NCBI RefSeq assembly: GCF_014489615.1
Contig: NZ_CP060825.1
Coordinates: 4,102,501-4,166,500 of the forward strand
Reading direction: 5' to 3'
Source: Streptomyces genisteinicus
Lineage (GTDB): Bacteria > Actinomycetota > Actinomycetes > Streptomycetales > Streptomycetaceae
Length of the DNA stretch: 64,000 nucleotides
Position numbers and translations under genes: made by a program. The notes beneath the pieces were generated by a model. That model ran no database searches. It was not told the DNA's origin and saw only the letters and a list, made by a program, of their open reading frames with translations. This document shows positions 31,946 through 41,191 of the stretch, one piece after another. The stretch's first letter is position 1. Every line of letters starts with the position of its first letter.

Positions 31946-33724
31946 TCAGAGCCGCTCGGGCGTGCGGATGCCGAGCAGCGCCATGCCCTGGTGGAGGGTG
32001 CGGCCGGTGAGGTCGACGAGGAAGAGCCGGTTCTCCACGACCTCGGGGGAGTTGTCCTCGCTGAGCACGTGGCACTGGTCGTAGAACGTCGTCAGGTGCG
32101 ACGCGAGCTGGTAGAGGTACGCGGCCAGCTTGTGCGGCTCGTACGACGCGGCGACCTCGCCGAGCACCTCGCCGAACTGGTCGAGGTGCAGGCCGAGCGC
32201 GCGCTCCGCCGGGGCCAGTGCGAGCTCGGGGTGGGCGGCCGGCCGGCGCTCGCCCGCCCTCCGCTTGATCGACTGGATACGGGCGTACGCGTACTGGAGG
32301 TAGACCGAGGTGTCGCCGTTGAGCGAGACCATCTGGTCCAGGTCGAACTTGTAGTCGCGCACCGCGGACGTCGACAGGTCGGCGTACTTGACCGCGCCGA
32401 TGCCCACGTACCGGCCGTTCTCGGCGATCTCCCGCTCGCTCAGGCCGACCTTGTCGGCCTTCCCCGCGACGACCGCCGTCGCCCGGTCGATCGCCTCGTC
32501 GAGCAGGTCGACCAGCCGGACCGTCTCGCCCTCACGGGTCTTGAACGGCTTGCCGTCCTTGCCGAGGACCGTGCCGAACGCGAGCTGGTGGGCCTTGACC
32601 TTGTCGCCCAGCCAGCCGGCCCGCCGGGCGGTCTCGAAGACCATCTTGAAGTGCAGCGACTGCCGGGCGTCCACCACGTAGAGCAGGGTGGACGCGCCGA
32701 GGTTCTGCACCCGGTCGCGGATGGCGGACAGGTCGGTGGCCGCGTAGCCGTAGCCGCCGTTGGACTTCTTGACGATGAGCGGGACCGGGTTGCCGTCGGG
32801 GCCCTTCACGTCGTCGAAGAAGACGCACAGCGCGCCCTCGGAGCGGACGGCGACGCCCGACTCCTCCAGCAGGCGGCAGGTCTCGTCGAGCATGTCGTTG
32901 TAGCCGGACTCGCCGACGATGTCGGGGTCGCGGATCTCCATGTCGAGCTTCTCGAAGACCGAGTAGAAGTAGATCTTCGACTCGTCGACGAACCGCTGCC
33001 ACAGGGCGAGGGTCTCCTCGTCGCCGGCCTGGAGCGCGACCACTCGGTCACGGGCGCGGGCCTTGAACTCCTCGTCGGAGTCGAAGAGCGCCCGGGAGGC
33101 CTTGTAGAGCCGGTTGAGGTTGGACATGGCCTCCTCGCCGGAGACCTCCGCAGCCGCCTCGTCGCTCTTGTGGTCCAGCTCGTGCGGGTGCTCGATCAGG
33201 TACTGGATGAGCATGCCGAACTGGGTGCCCCAGTCGCCGATGTGGTGCCGGCGCACCACGTGCTCGCCCGCGAACTCCAGGATCTGCACCATCGCGTCGC
33301 CGATGACGGCCGACCGCAGGTGGCCGACGTGCATCTCCTTGGCCACGTTCGGCTGGGCGTAGTCGATCACCGTGGTGCCGGGCTCGGCGGCGAGCGGCAC
33401 ACCGAGGCGGGCGTCCGCGGCGCGGGCGGCCAGCGTCTCGGTGACGGCCCGGTCGGTGACCGTGATGTTGAGGAACCCGGGGCCGGAGACCTCGATCTCC
33501 TGCAGGAGGCCGTTCGCGCCGATCGCGTCCACGACCCGGCCGGCCAGCTCCCGCGGGTTCTGCCCCAGCTTCTTCGCGAGCGCGAGGATGCCGTTGGCCT
33601 GGAAGTCGGCCCGGTCGCTACGTCGCAGCAGCGGGTCGGCGGAACCGGCTTCCGGCAGTGCTGCCGTCAGGGCGTCCGCGAGGCGCTGCTGCACGTTCGA
33701 GGCGAGGGAAGGGACCGAGGCCAT
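31946..33724 (-). CDS. argS: Arginyl-tRNA synthetase
   Basis: A 592-residue class I synthetase that charges tRNA(Arg). The N-terminal additional domain is about 1-115. The HIGH-type motif is HVGH at 132-135 in VAKEMHVGHLRSAVIGD. The DALR anticodon-binding domain is C-terminal (KLAAYLYQLASHLTTFYDQC). A canonical KMSKS is absent, as in many ArgRSs; the region RAGWLGDKVKAHQLAFGTVL stands in its place. The ATG of MASVPSLASN is chosen; the upstream frame would extend through the promoter region. The gene is divergent from lysS across 231 bases, so both promoters share that gap. Confidence 0.97.
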   Translation of the reverse strand: MASVPSLASNVQQRLADALTAALPEAGSADPLLRRSDRADFQANGILALAKKLGQNPRELAGRVVDAIGANGLLQEIEVSGPGFLNITVTDRAVTETLAARAADARLGVPLAAEPGTTVIDYAQPNVAKEMHVGHLRSAVIGDAMVQILEFAGEHVVRRHHIGDWGTQFGMLIQYLIEHPHELDHKSDEAAAEVSGEEAMSNLNRLYKASRALFDSDEEFKARARDRVVALQAGDEETLALWQRFVDESKIYFYSVFEKLDMEIRDPDIVGESGYNDMLDETCRLLEESGVAVRSEGALCVFFDDVKGPDGNPVPLIVKKSNGGYGYAATDLSAIRDRVQNLGASTLLYVVDARQSLHFKMVFETARRAGWLGDKVKAHQLAFGTVLGKDGKPFKTREGETVRLVDLLDEAIDRATAVVAGKADKVGLSEREIAENGRYVGIGAVKYADLSTSAVRDYKFDLDQMVSLNGDTSVYLQYAYARIQSIKRRAGERRPAAHPELALAPAERALGLHLDQFGEVLGEVAASYEPHKLAAYLYQLASHLTTFYDQCHVLSEDNSPEVVENRLFLVDLTGRTLHQGMALLGIRTPERL

Positions 33725-33955
33725 GAGCTTCCGTTCCGGTTGGGGCGGGATGTCACCGAATGGTGCGACGGTCAAGTATCCCACGGGGGAGCAAGCCGTT
33801 TCCGCAGACGGCGGCGGCGCGCACGGGGCGGGCGGTGCGCGGGCGGCGGGCCGCCCCCGGGCATGCCGTGGCCCCGGGGCGGGCTGCCCCCGGGCGGGCC
33901 GTCGCGTCTGGGAGAATGAGCCCCGTCAGTTCCGAGACAGAAGGACGTGCCGACC

Positions 33956-35674
33956 GTGGCTCAGAGCAGCACCGAGACCGACTGGGTCTCCCGTTTCGCG
34001 GACGAGGTCATCGCCGAGTCGGAGCGACGTGCGCCTGGCAAACCGGTCGTCGTCGCGTCCGGGCTCTCGCCCTCCGGTCCGATCCACCTGGGCAACCTGC
34101 GCGAGGTCATGACCCCGCACCTGGTCGCCGACGAGATCCGCCGCCGGGGCCACGAGGTCCGTCACCTGATCTCCTGGGACGACTACGACCGCTACCGCAA
34201 GGTGCCGAACGGCGTCGACGGCGTCGACGAGTCCTGGGCCGAGCACATCGGCAGGCCGCTGACCTCGGTGCCCGCGCCGAAGGGCTCCCCGCACGCGAAC
34301 TGGGCCGAGCACTTCAAGGCCGCGATGACCGAGTCGCTGGCGGAGCTGGGCGTCGCGTACGACCCGATCAGCCAGACCGAGCAGTACACGGCGGGCGTCT
34401 ACCGCGAGCAGATCCTGCACGCCATGAAGCACCGCGGTGACATCGACGCGATCCTCGCCCAGTACCGGACGAAGAAGGCGCCGCCGAAGAAGGGGCAGAA
34501 GCCGGTCGACGAGGCCGAGCTGGAGGCGGCCGAGGGCTCCGGCGCGGCGGGCGAGGACGACGGCGCGACCTCCGCCGGGTACTTCCCGTACAAGCCGTAC
34601 TGCGGCGCGTGCGACAAGGACCTGACCACGGTCACCGCCTACGACGACGAGACCACCGAGCTCGCCTACCGCTGCACCGCGTGCGACTTCTCGGAGACCG
34701 TCCGGCTCAGCGAGTTCAACCGCGGCAAGCTGGTCTGGAAGGTCGACTGGCCGATGCGCTGGGCGTACGAGGGCGTGATCTTCGAGCCGTCCGGTGTCGA
34801 CCACTCGTCGCCCGGATCGTCCTTCCAGGTCGGTGGGCAGATCGTCGGCATCTTCGGCGGCGAGCAGCCGATCGGCCCGATGTACGCCTTCGTCGGCATC
34901 TCCGGCATGGCCAAGATGTCGTCGTCGCGCGGCGGGGTGCCGACCCCGGCGGACGCCCTCAGGATCATGGAGCCGCAGCTCCTGCGCTGGCTGTACGCCC
35001 GCCGCCGGCCGAACCAGTCGTTCAAGATCGCCTTCGACCAGGAGATCCAGCGCCTGTACGACGAGTGGGACAAGCTGGAGGGCAAGGTCGCGGACGGCAG
35101 CGTGCTGCCCGCGGACGCCGCCGCCCACTCCCGCGCCGCCCGCACAGCGGCCGGTGACCTGCCCCGGACGCCGCGTCCGCTGCCGTACCGCACGCTCGCC
35201 TCGGTCGCGGACATCACGGGCGGCACCGAGGACCAGACGCTGCGCATCCTCAGCGAGCTCGACCCGGAGCACCCGGTCACCGCGCTCGACGAGGTCCGCC
35301 CCCGCCTGGACCGGGCCGAGAACTGGATCTCCACCCAGGTCCCGGCCGAGGCGCGCACGGTCGTGCGCGCCGAGCCGGACGCCGAGCTGCTCGGCTCCCT
35401 CGACGACGAGGGCCGCGAGTCGCTGCGGCTGCTGCTGGAGGGCCTGGACACCCACTGGTCGCTCGACGGCCTGACCACCCTCGTCTACGGCGTGCCGAAG
35501 GTGATGGCGGGGCTGGACCCGGAGGCGAAGCCGACGCCGGAGCTGAAGGTCGCGCAGCGTGCCTTCTTCGCGCTGCTCTACCGGCTGCTGGTCAGCAGGG
35601 AGACGGGGCCGAGGCTGCCGACGCTGCTGCTGGCGGTGGGCGCGGACCGGGTGCGGAGGCTGCTCGGTTCCTGA
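33956..35674 (+). CDS. lysS: Lysyl-tRNA synthetase, class I type
   Basis: A 572-residue class I LysRS (archaeal type), not the common bacterial class II enzyme. The HIGH motif is PIHLGN (about 42-47) in GLSPSGPIHLGNLREVM. The KMSKS-type motif is KMSSS at 320-324 in SGMAKMSSSRGG. A Cys4 zinc-ribbon insertion, CGACDKDL and CTACDFSE, lies near 218-245. Two GTG codons compete for the start. The second (33956) is taken because AAGGA ends 10 bases before it, while the first leaves one base of spacing. Streptomycetes often carry both classes; whether this copy is the main or accessory one cannot be seen from here. Confidence 0.95.
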   Translation: MAQSSTETDWVSRFADEVIAESERRAPGKPVVVASGLSPSGPIHLGNLREVMTPHLVADEIRRRGHEVRHLISWDDYDRYRKVPNGVDGVDESWAEHIGRPLTSVPAPKGSPHANWAEHFKAAMTESLAELGVAYDPISQTEQYTAGVYREQILHAMKHRGDIDAILAQYRTKKAPPKKGQKPVDEAELEAAEGSGAAGEDDGATSAGYFPYKPYCGACDKDLTTVTAYDDETTELAYRCTACDFSETVRLSEFNRGKLVWKVDWPMRWAYEGVIFEPSGVDHSSPGSSFQVGGQIVGIFGGEQPIGPMYAFVGISGMAKMSSSRGGVPTPADALRIMEPQLLRWLYARRRPNQSFKIAFDQEIQRLYDEWDKLEGKVADGSVLPADAAAHSRAARTAAGDLPRTPRPLPYRTLASVADITGGTEDQTLRILSELDPEHPVTALDEVRPRLDRAENWISTQVPAEARTVVRAEPDAELLGSLDDEGRESLRLLLEGLDTHWSLDGLTTLVYGVPKVMAGLDPEAKPTPELKVAQRAFFALLYRLLVSRETGPRLPTLLLAVGADRVRRLLGS

Positions 35675-35810
35675 GCGCACACGGTGGTGGAGGGCTCGCG
35701 TCCCGGGAGGGGCGGGGCCCTCCGGTGCGTCCGGGGCCCGGGGTGGCGGCGTGCGTCCACGGGGCGGGAGCGGGAGCGGGTGCGGGGTGCGGGGTGCGTC
35801 CGAGCCGGAC

Positions 35811-35855
35811 CGGCGAGGCTGTGTTCGGGACCGGGGCGGCGAGGCTGTGTTCGGG
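35811..35855. repeat. Two direct copies of a 19-bp sequence
   Basis: CGGCGAGGCTGTGTTCGGG occurs at 35811-35829 and 35837-35855 (26-bp period) in the 261-base gap between lysS and the convergent DUF2637 gene. The rest of the gap is G-rich. No function can be read. Confidence 0.7.
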
Positions 35856-35935
35856 CCCGGGGCAGCGGGTACGGGGCGCCCGGCGCTGCCGTGGGCACGG
35901 GCGTGGCCGGGGGACGGGGCGCCCGGCGGGCCGCG

Positions 35936-37399
35936 TCAGGCGATGTGGTCCTCTTCGAGCTCCGCGCCGTGGCGGCCGGCGAAGCGGGTGACCATGCGCT
36001 TCGACTCCTCCGCGGAGAGGGTCACGCGGAACTCGGCCTCCACGTTGTCGATGAACTCGCGCGGCGTGGGGTAGCTGCCGTTTATCGACTTCTTGAAGAC
36101 CTGGTAGTAGGCGTCGTCGTCCGGAGCGGGAGGCTCGGGGACGCCGCCGCCGTCGCCCAGTTCACGGGTGCGGCCCGGCCCGGCGGGGACGGGGAAGCTC
36201 CCGGTCGACTCCGAAGGGGACTCCCGGTACTCGGCTTCCCGGTACTCGGCTTCCGGGTACCCGGGTTCCTGCTCGGCCTCCCGGTAAGCGGCTTCCTGCT
36301 GGGCCTCCCGGTACCCGGGTCCCGGGGCGTCGAACCGCTGCCGCTCGTACGGCCCGGTCTGCTGCGGGTATCCCTGGAACTGCTCCGGGCTCTGCTCCTC
36401 GTACCACTGCTCGTACTCCTCCTCGGGTTCGTAGGAGGGGTCGTAGCTGCCCTGGTAGGGCACCGTCTGCGGGTGGCGGGCGTGCAGCCAGGGGCTCTCG
36501 TCGGCAGGAGCCTGCCCGGCGATGCCCCGTTCGCCGTGCTCGCCGTGCTCGCCGTGCGCGGAGGGCTCCGGCCGCTGCCGGGCCGGGGCGCTCTCCAGCT
36601 GCGGGCGCCGCTCGCCGGGCGGGGCCGCCGTGCCCACGGCGGCCGTCCCGGCGGGACGGCCGCCGGCCGCCGGCTCGACCTCGGGCTGCGGGGCCGGGGG
36701 CAGCAGCACCGGTTCGATGCCCGCGGCGGCCAGCCCGGCGGGCGCCGTCTCCGCGAGCGGGACGCCGTACTTGGCGAGACGCAGCGGCATCAGCGACTCC
36801 ACGGGCGCCTTGCGGCGCCAGGAGCGTCCGAACCGTGCCTGCAGGCGGGCCTGGTAGATCAGCCGGTCCTGCTCCAGCTTGATCACCTGCTCGTAGCTGC
36901 GGAGCTCCCACAGCTTCATGCGGCGCCACAGCTTGAACGTCGGCACCGGGGAGAGCAGCCAGCGGGTCAGCCGGACGCCCTCCATGTGCTTGTCGGCCGT
37001 GATGTCAGCGATCCGGCCCACGGCGTGCCGGGCGGCCTCGACGGCGACGACGAAGAGGACCGGGATGACGGCGTGCATACCGACGCCGAGCGGGTCGGGC
37101 CAGGCGGCGGCGCCGTTGAACGCGATCGTCGCCGCGGTCAGCAGCCACGCCGTCTGGCGCAGCAGCGGGAACGGGATCCGCATCCAGGTGAGCAGCAGGT
37201 CCAGCGCGAGCAGGACGCAGATGCCGGCGTCGATGCCGATCGGGAAGACGAGGGAGAAGTCGCCGAAGCCCTTGCGTTCCGCGAGCTCGCGCACCGCGGC
37301 GTAGGAGCCCGCGAAGCCGATCGCGGCGATGACCAGCGCTCCGGCGACGACGACACCGATGAGTATTCGGTGTGTACGTGTCAGCTGCATCGCGGCCAC
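35936..37399 (-). CDS. DUF2637 multi-pass membrane protein with long C-terminal tail
   Basis: A 487-residue protein. The first ~130 residues form four hydrophobic segments (ILIGVVVAGALVIAAIGFAG; GIDAGICVLLALDLLLTW; WLLTAATIAFNGAAAW; VIPVLFVVAVEAARHAV) typical of DUF2637/SpdA-like proteins. A basic region (ITADKHMEGVRLTRWLLSPV... RRMKLWELRSYEQVI) follows. The last ~250 residues are charged and Pro/Glu/Tyr-rich with REAEYREAEY repeats, ending in a helical FIDNVEAEFRVTLSAEESKR. SpdA relatives help plasmid spread, but this one is chromosomal and its job is unknown. GTG 37399 is preferred: GGAGGG lies seven bases before it. An internal ATG three codons later is the alternative. Confidence 0.85.
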   Translation of the reverse strand: MAAMQLTRTHRILIGVVVAGALVIAAIGFAGSYAAVRELAERKGFGDFSLVFPIGIDAGICVLLALDLLLTWMRIPFPLLRQTAWLLTAATIAFNGAAAWPDPLGVGMHAVIPVLFVVAVEAARHAVGRIADITADKHMEGVRLTRWLLSPVPTFKLWRRMKLWELRSYEQVIKLEQDRLIYQARLQARFGRSWRRKAPVESLMPLRLAKYGVPLAETAPAGLAAAGIEPVLLPPAPQPEVEPAAGGRPAGTAAVGTAAPPGERRPQLESAPARQRPEPSAHGEHGEHGERGIAGQAPADESPWLHARHPQTVPYQGSYDPSYEPEEEYEQWYEEQSPEQFQGYPQQTGPYERQRFDAPGPGYREAQQEAAYREAEQEPGYPEAEYREAEYRESPSESTGSFPVPAGPGRTRELGDGGGVPEPPAPDDDAYYQVFKKSINGSYPTPREFIDNVEAEFRVTLSAEESKRMVTRFAGRHGAELEEDHIA

Positions 37400-37512
37400 C
37401 GCGTCCCCCTCCCCTGATTCTGCTGCGCGTCCGTGCTGCCGTGCGGGGCACAGCCTGGCACATGGCGGCGGATTCCGTGCCTCCGCCCCGGGGTCGAAGC
37501 CCCGCGGGCCGT

Positions 37513-38226
37513 CTACTTGTTGACGGACTCGACGGAGGCCACGGCTTCCTTGGCGGCCTTCAGCGCCGCCTCGGTGAGGTCGGCCGACGACGGGTTCTTG
37601 GCCCCCGCGTAGCCGGTGCCGTTGTAGGTGAGGGTCACCACGCCGTTCGCGGTGCGGGCCACGACCGTGGCGTAGACGAAGTCCTCGTCGGTCTTGTTGA
37701 GGGTGTAGTTGACCGTGGTCGCCTCGCTGCCGATGCCGGGTGCGGCGGAGGTCTTCACGGACTTGGCGCCCTCGGTGGCCTTCGCCTTGTCGACCTCCTT
37801 GGCGTAGCTCTGCTGGGCGCGCTGCTCGCCGCTGACGCCGAGGGAGGAGTCCGAGTCGTAGCGGAGCAGGGACACGTCGAGCCAGCGGTACTGCGAGCCC
37901 TTCACCCCGTTGTCGTCGAGGCCGTTCCACGAGCAGCTGCCGCGGCTGGCGGCGTCGGACGACTTGCCGGCCGTGCCGCCCTTGCTCTTGGCGCCGGGGA
38001 CGAGGTCCTCGATCGTCTTCTGTGCGAGGACCGAGCACGGGTCCGGGAGCTGGGTGAACTTCGCGGGGGCCACCGACGGCGACTTCTTCGCCGCGGGGGA
38101 CGGGGAGGCGGACGCCTCGGGCGCGCCGTCGGATCCGGAGTCCGAGGAACAGCCGGCGACGACGAGCATCACCGGGACGGCTGCGCAGGCGAGTATGCGG
38201 GTGAGTCGCGGGGCTGAACGGTGCAT
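37513..38226 (-). CDS. DUF3558 lipoprotein (upstream paralogue of a tandem pair)
   Basis: A 237-residue lipoprotein. The signal peptide ends in VMLVVAGCSSDSG, with Cys about residue 26. A Ser/Ala/Pro/Lys linker follows, then the DUF3558 domain (from about 55), with LPDPCSVLAQKTIEDLVPGA and ASRGSCSWNGLD, the paired Cys of the family. DUF3558 proteins are surface lipoproteins of actinobacteria without known activity. The ATG has GGAACC upstream, a weak signal. It lies between the DUF2637 gene and a second DUF3558 gene on the same strand, with gaps of 113 and 99 bases, so co-transcription is possible. Confidence 0.9.
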   Translation of the reverse strand: MHRSAPRLTRILACAAVPVMLVVAGCSSDSGSDGAPEASASPSPAAKKSPSVAPAKFTQLPDPCSVLAQKTIEDLVPGAKSKGGTAGKSSDAASRGSCSWNGLDDNGVKGSQYRWLDVSLLRYDSDSSLGVSGEQRAQQSYAKEVDKAKATEGAKSVKTSAAPGIGSEATTVNYTLNKTDEDFVYATVVARTANGVVTLTYNGTGYAGAKNPSSADLTEAALKAAKEAVASVESVNK

Positions 38227-38325
38227 GGTTCCTTCACTCGGTCGTACGGTCGGCCAGGCCACGGTACGCGTACGGGCCCGGGGGCGGGCCGGGTCGCGGA
38301 AGCCGGTGCGGGGCGGCGGGCCCCG

Positions 38326-39198
38326 CTACTCGTCGAAGAGTTCCGCCAGGCGGGCGGCCACACTCCGGGTCTTTTCCTGCAGTTCCTTGCTGTCCGGCAG
38401 CTCCGACGAGGGCGCGGGCTGCTCGGCGTAGACGATGGTGACGATCACGTTGGATGTGCGGAACACCACGCTCACGTCACGGCGCTGGGCGGTGGGGCGG
38501 GTGGTGTCGAGCACGTCGTCGAGGAACGCGGCGTCGCCGAGATCGGTCAGCACCCGTGGCTCCAGCCCTTCGCCGGACGCGCTCGCCGACGGGCTGCCGG
38601 CCGGGCCGCCGGGCTGTCCGGGCTCCCCGGAGGCGGCCGGCTGCTCGCCCGCCTGGGTGCCCACGCCGGGGGTCGCGCCCGTGGTGGCGGACGCGGACGG
38701 CGAACCGCCGGGCTCCTCCCCGGCCGGCTCCTCCGGTTCGAGGGACACCGGCACGGACGTCGAGGCCTGCTTCTTCGTGAACACCTCCTGCGCGCGGTCC
38801 TCGTCGCTGACGGCGGGGTCGTACGAGACGACCCGCTCGAACTCGACCCGCAGCTGGTGCGAGGCGTCGGGCGCCTGGCCCTTCCAGCTGCAGGCCGCGC
38901 GGCGGTCGGTGTTGTAGGTGGCGGCGGGGGTGCCCTGGAAGGCCTGCCGCTGCTGCTCCGGGCCGAGGGTCGCCAGGCCGGGCAGCAGGTCCTTGAGGGA
39001 GGCGGCGTCCACGGCTCCGCACGGCTCCAGGAGCGTGCGGTACTTGCCGGGCGCCGCCGCGGCGGCGGTGGCCGTGCCGGCCTTGGGGTCGGTCGCGGGG
39101 TCCTCGGTGCCGCCGTCGGCGGTGCAGCCGACGGCCCCGGCGCCCAGCACCGCCGCGAGGAGCGCCGCCGTGCCGGGACCGTATGTCTTCCGAAGCAC
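38326..39198 (-). CDS. DUF3558 lipoprotein (second paralogue)
   Basis: A 290-residue lipoprotein. The signal AALLAAVLGAGAVGCTADGG places the lipidated Cys near residue 25. DUF3558 features are LLEPCGAVDAASLKDLLPGL and DRRAACSWKGQAPDASHQL. After it comes a Ser/Pro/Ala/Gly-rich segment (~175-225) and a final VLTDLGDAAFLDDVLDT block that the first copy lacks. It shares the Cys spacing of its neighbour but little overall identity, so the pair is old. The GTG start has GGAGGAAAGG upstream. It diverges from rtcB across 171 bases. Confidence 0.88.
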   Translation of the reverse strand: MLRKTYGPGTAALLAAVLGAGAVGCTADGGTEDPATDPKAGTATAAAAAPGKYRTLLEPCGAVDAASLKDLLPGLATLGPEQQRQAFQGTPAATYNTDRRAACSWKGQAPDASHQLRVEFERVVSYDPAVSDEDRAQEVFTKKQASTSVPVSLEPEEPAGEEPGGSPSASATTGATPGVGTQAGEQPAASGEPGQPGGPAGSPSASASGEGLEPRVLTDLGDAAFLDDVLDTTRPTAQRRDVSVVFRTSNVIVTIVYAEQPAPSSELPDSKELQEKTRSVAARLAELFDE

Positions 39199-39369
39199 GT
39201 GCCAGGCCCCTTTCCTCCGGTGTTCCCGGGAAATTCGGTTGTCGCCCGCGGAGGGCTGCTGGACACAATGTCTATCGCACACGCCACCCCGGATGCCGGT
39301 CCGTCGAACCTTTCACGGTCATTTGCCGGGTATTTGCGTTTTCGCTGTCATCGGGGGAATCGAGGAGTC

Positions 39370-40563
39370 ATGTCGTATGTAGAGATGCCGGGTGCGAAGG
39401 TGCCGATCCGGATGTGGACCGACCCCGGGTCGGTCGAGGACGGGGCCATGCAGCAGCTGCGCAACGTGGCGACGCTGCCCTGGATCAAGGGCCTCGCCGT
39501 CATGCCGGACGTCCACTACGGCAAGGGCGCCACGGTCGGGTCGGTGATCGCGATGCACGGGGCGGTCTGCCCCGCGGCCGTCGGCGTCGACATCGGCTGC
39601 GGGATGTCGGCCGTCAGGACGTCGCTGACCGCGGGTGACCTGCCCGGCGACCTGTCGCGCCTGCGGTCCCGGATCGAGCAGGCCATTCCGGTCGGACGCG
39701 GGATGCACCGGGAAGCGGTCGACCCGGGCCGGGTCTTCGGGCTGACCACGGGTGGCTGGGACGACTTCTGGAGCCGGTTCGACCACGTGGCCGACGCCGT
39801 CAAGTTCCGCCGCGAGCGGGCGATGCAGCAGATGGGCTCGCTCGGCAGCGGCAACCACTTCATCGAGTTCTGCCTCGACGAGACGGGCGCCGTCTGGCTG
39901 ATGCTGCACTCCGGGTCGCGCAACATCGGCAAGGAGCTGGCGGAGCACCACATCGGCGTCGCGCAGAAACTCCCGCACAACCAGGGCCTCGTCGACCGGG
40001 ACCTCGCCGTCTTCGTCGCCGAGACGCCGCAGATGGCCGCCTACCGCAACGACCTCTTCTGGGCGCAGGAGTACGCGAAGTACAACCGCGCCGTGATGAT
40101 GGGGCTGTTCCAGGAGGTCGTGCGCAAGGAGTTCCGCAAGGCCAGGGTCACCTTCGACCCCGTGATCTCCTGCCACCACAACTACGTGGCGGAGGAGCGG
40201 TACGACGGCATGGACCTGCTGGTCACGCGCAAGGGCGCGATCCGGGCCGGCTCCGGCGACTACGGCATCATCCCGGGGTCCATGGGGACGGGCTCGTACA
40301 TCGTGAAGGGCCTCGGGAACGCGGCGTCCTTCAACTCCGCGTCCCACGGCGCCGGCCGCCGGATGAGCCGGAACGCGGCGAAGCGGCGCTTCACGACGAG
40401 GGACCTCGAGGAGCAGACCCGCGGGGTCGAGTGCCGCAAGGACTCGGGCGTGGTGGACGAGATCCCGGGCGCCTACAAGCCCATCGAGCAGGTGATCGAC
40501 CAGCAGCGCGACCTCGTCGAGGTGGTCGCGAAGCTGAAGCAGCTGGTGTGCGTGAAGGGCTGA
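39370..40563 (+). CDS. rtcB: RNA-splicing ligase RtcB
   Basis: A 397-residue RtcB-fold ligase that joins 2',3'-cyclic-phosphate or 3'-phosphate RNA ends to 5'-hydroxyl ends using GTP and Mn. The metal-binding block is GVDIGCGMSAVRT (about 75-87; Cys80 and Asp77). GSLGSGNHFIEFCLDE and HSGSRNIGKELAEHHIG carry further His/Asn ligands, and the guanylylated His lies in the segment FNSASHGAGRRMSR. Role: repair of cleaved tRNA or rRNA. A family member beside the release-factor homologue prfH is not seen. The ATG of MSYVEMPG has GAGGA nearby. It converges on a GNAT gene with only 4 bases between stops. Confidence 0.95.
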   Translation: MSYVEMPGAKVPIRMWTDPGSVEDGAMQQLRNVATLPWIKGLAVMPDVHYGKGATVGSVIAMHGAVCPAAVGVDIGCGMSAVRTSLTAGDLPGDLSRLRSRIEQAIPVGRGMHREAVDPGRVFGLTTGGWDDFWSRFDHVADAVKFRRERAMQQMGSLGSGNHFIEFCLDETGAVWLMLHSGSRNIGKELAEHHIGVAQKLPHNQGLVDRDLAVFVAETPQMAAYRNDLFWAQEYAKYNRAVMMGLFQEVVRKEFRKARVTFDPVISCHHNYVAEERYDGMDLLVTRKGAIRAGSGDYGIIPGSMGTGSYIVKGLGNAASFNSASHGAGRRMSRNAAKRRFTTRDLEEQTRGVECRKDSGVVDEIPGAYKPIEQVIDQQRDLVEVVAKLKQLVCVKG

Positions 40564-40567
40564 CCTC

Positions 40568-41191
40568 TCACGCGGGCCGACCCCCGGGGGGAGCGGGAAG
40601 CGGGGGAGCGGGTGCGCGGCCGGCGCCGTGGGGTGCCGGCCGGGCCTGCCGGGCGGGGCCGCTCAGGGTCTTGTGGAAGAACGTCGTCGGACGCAGGACT
40701 CCGGAGGGGTCCGCCGCGTAGCCGGGAACGCTGCCCACCGGCGTCCAGCCCGCCGAGCGGTACAGCCGCTCGGCGGCGCTGCCCGACTGGGTGTCGAGCA
40801 TCAGCAGTGTGCGGCCCGCGTCGTGCGCGAAGTCCTCGGCCGCGGCCAGCAGCATGCGGGCCGTGCCGCGTCCCCGGGCGTCACGGTGGACGAGCAGCTT
40901 GGCCACCTCCGCGCGGTGGGTTCCGTTGGAGGAGGTCCCGGACCGCAGCTGCACGGTGCCGACGAGGCGTTCGCCGAGGTGGGCGGTCCACACCGTGACC
41001 GTCCCGTCGGCGAGGGCGGGAGCGAGTCCGGACCACCATGCCGCCGCCCGTTCGGCGGTGAGCGGGGCGAGGAACCCGACGGACGCCCCGTCGTCGACGG
41101 CGTCCGCAAGGAGGGCGCCGAGGCCGCCGGCCGCGGCGGGGAGGGCGTCGGCGGTCAGCCGCCGGACGGTGGCGCCCGCGGTGGTCGCCAT
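40568..41191 (-). CDS. GNAT-family N-acetyltransferase
   Basis: A 207-residue acetyltransferase. The acetyl-CoA loop is VHRDARGRGTARMLLAAAED (about 100-119), the Q/RxxGxG/A motif A. LMLDTQSGSAAERLYRSAGW is motif B, and the C-terminal ~30 residues are Pro/Arg/Ala-rich. Substrate unknown. ATG 41191 overlaps the stop of the upstream SDR gene as ATGA, so the two are coupled. A GTG one codon earlier is possible. GNATs are often paired with an oxidoreductase in small-molecule modification, which is only suggestive. Confidence 0.9.
   Translation of the reverse strand: MATTAGATVRRLTADALPAAAGGLGALLADAVDDGASVGFLAPLTAERAAAWWSGLAPALADGTVTVWTAHLGERLVGTVQLRSGTSSNGTHRAEVAKLLVHRDARGRGTARMLLAAAEDFAHDAGRTLLMLDTQSGSAAERLYRSAGWTPVGSVPGYAADPSGVLRPTTFFHKTLSGPARQARPAPHGAGRAPAPPLPAPPGGRPA

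Noticed and set aside
35936..37399. Integrated plasmid (pSAM2/SLP1-like) because of the SpdA-type DUF2637 protein
   Set aside because: No integrase, attachment site, tRNA, Tra or Rep gene is near; both flanks are chromosomal housekeeping genes.
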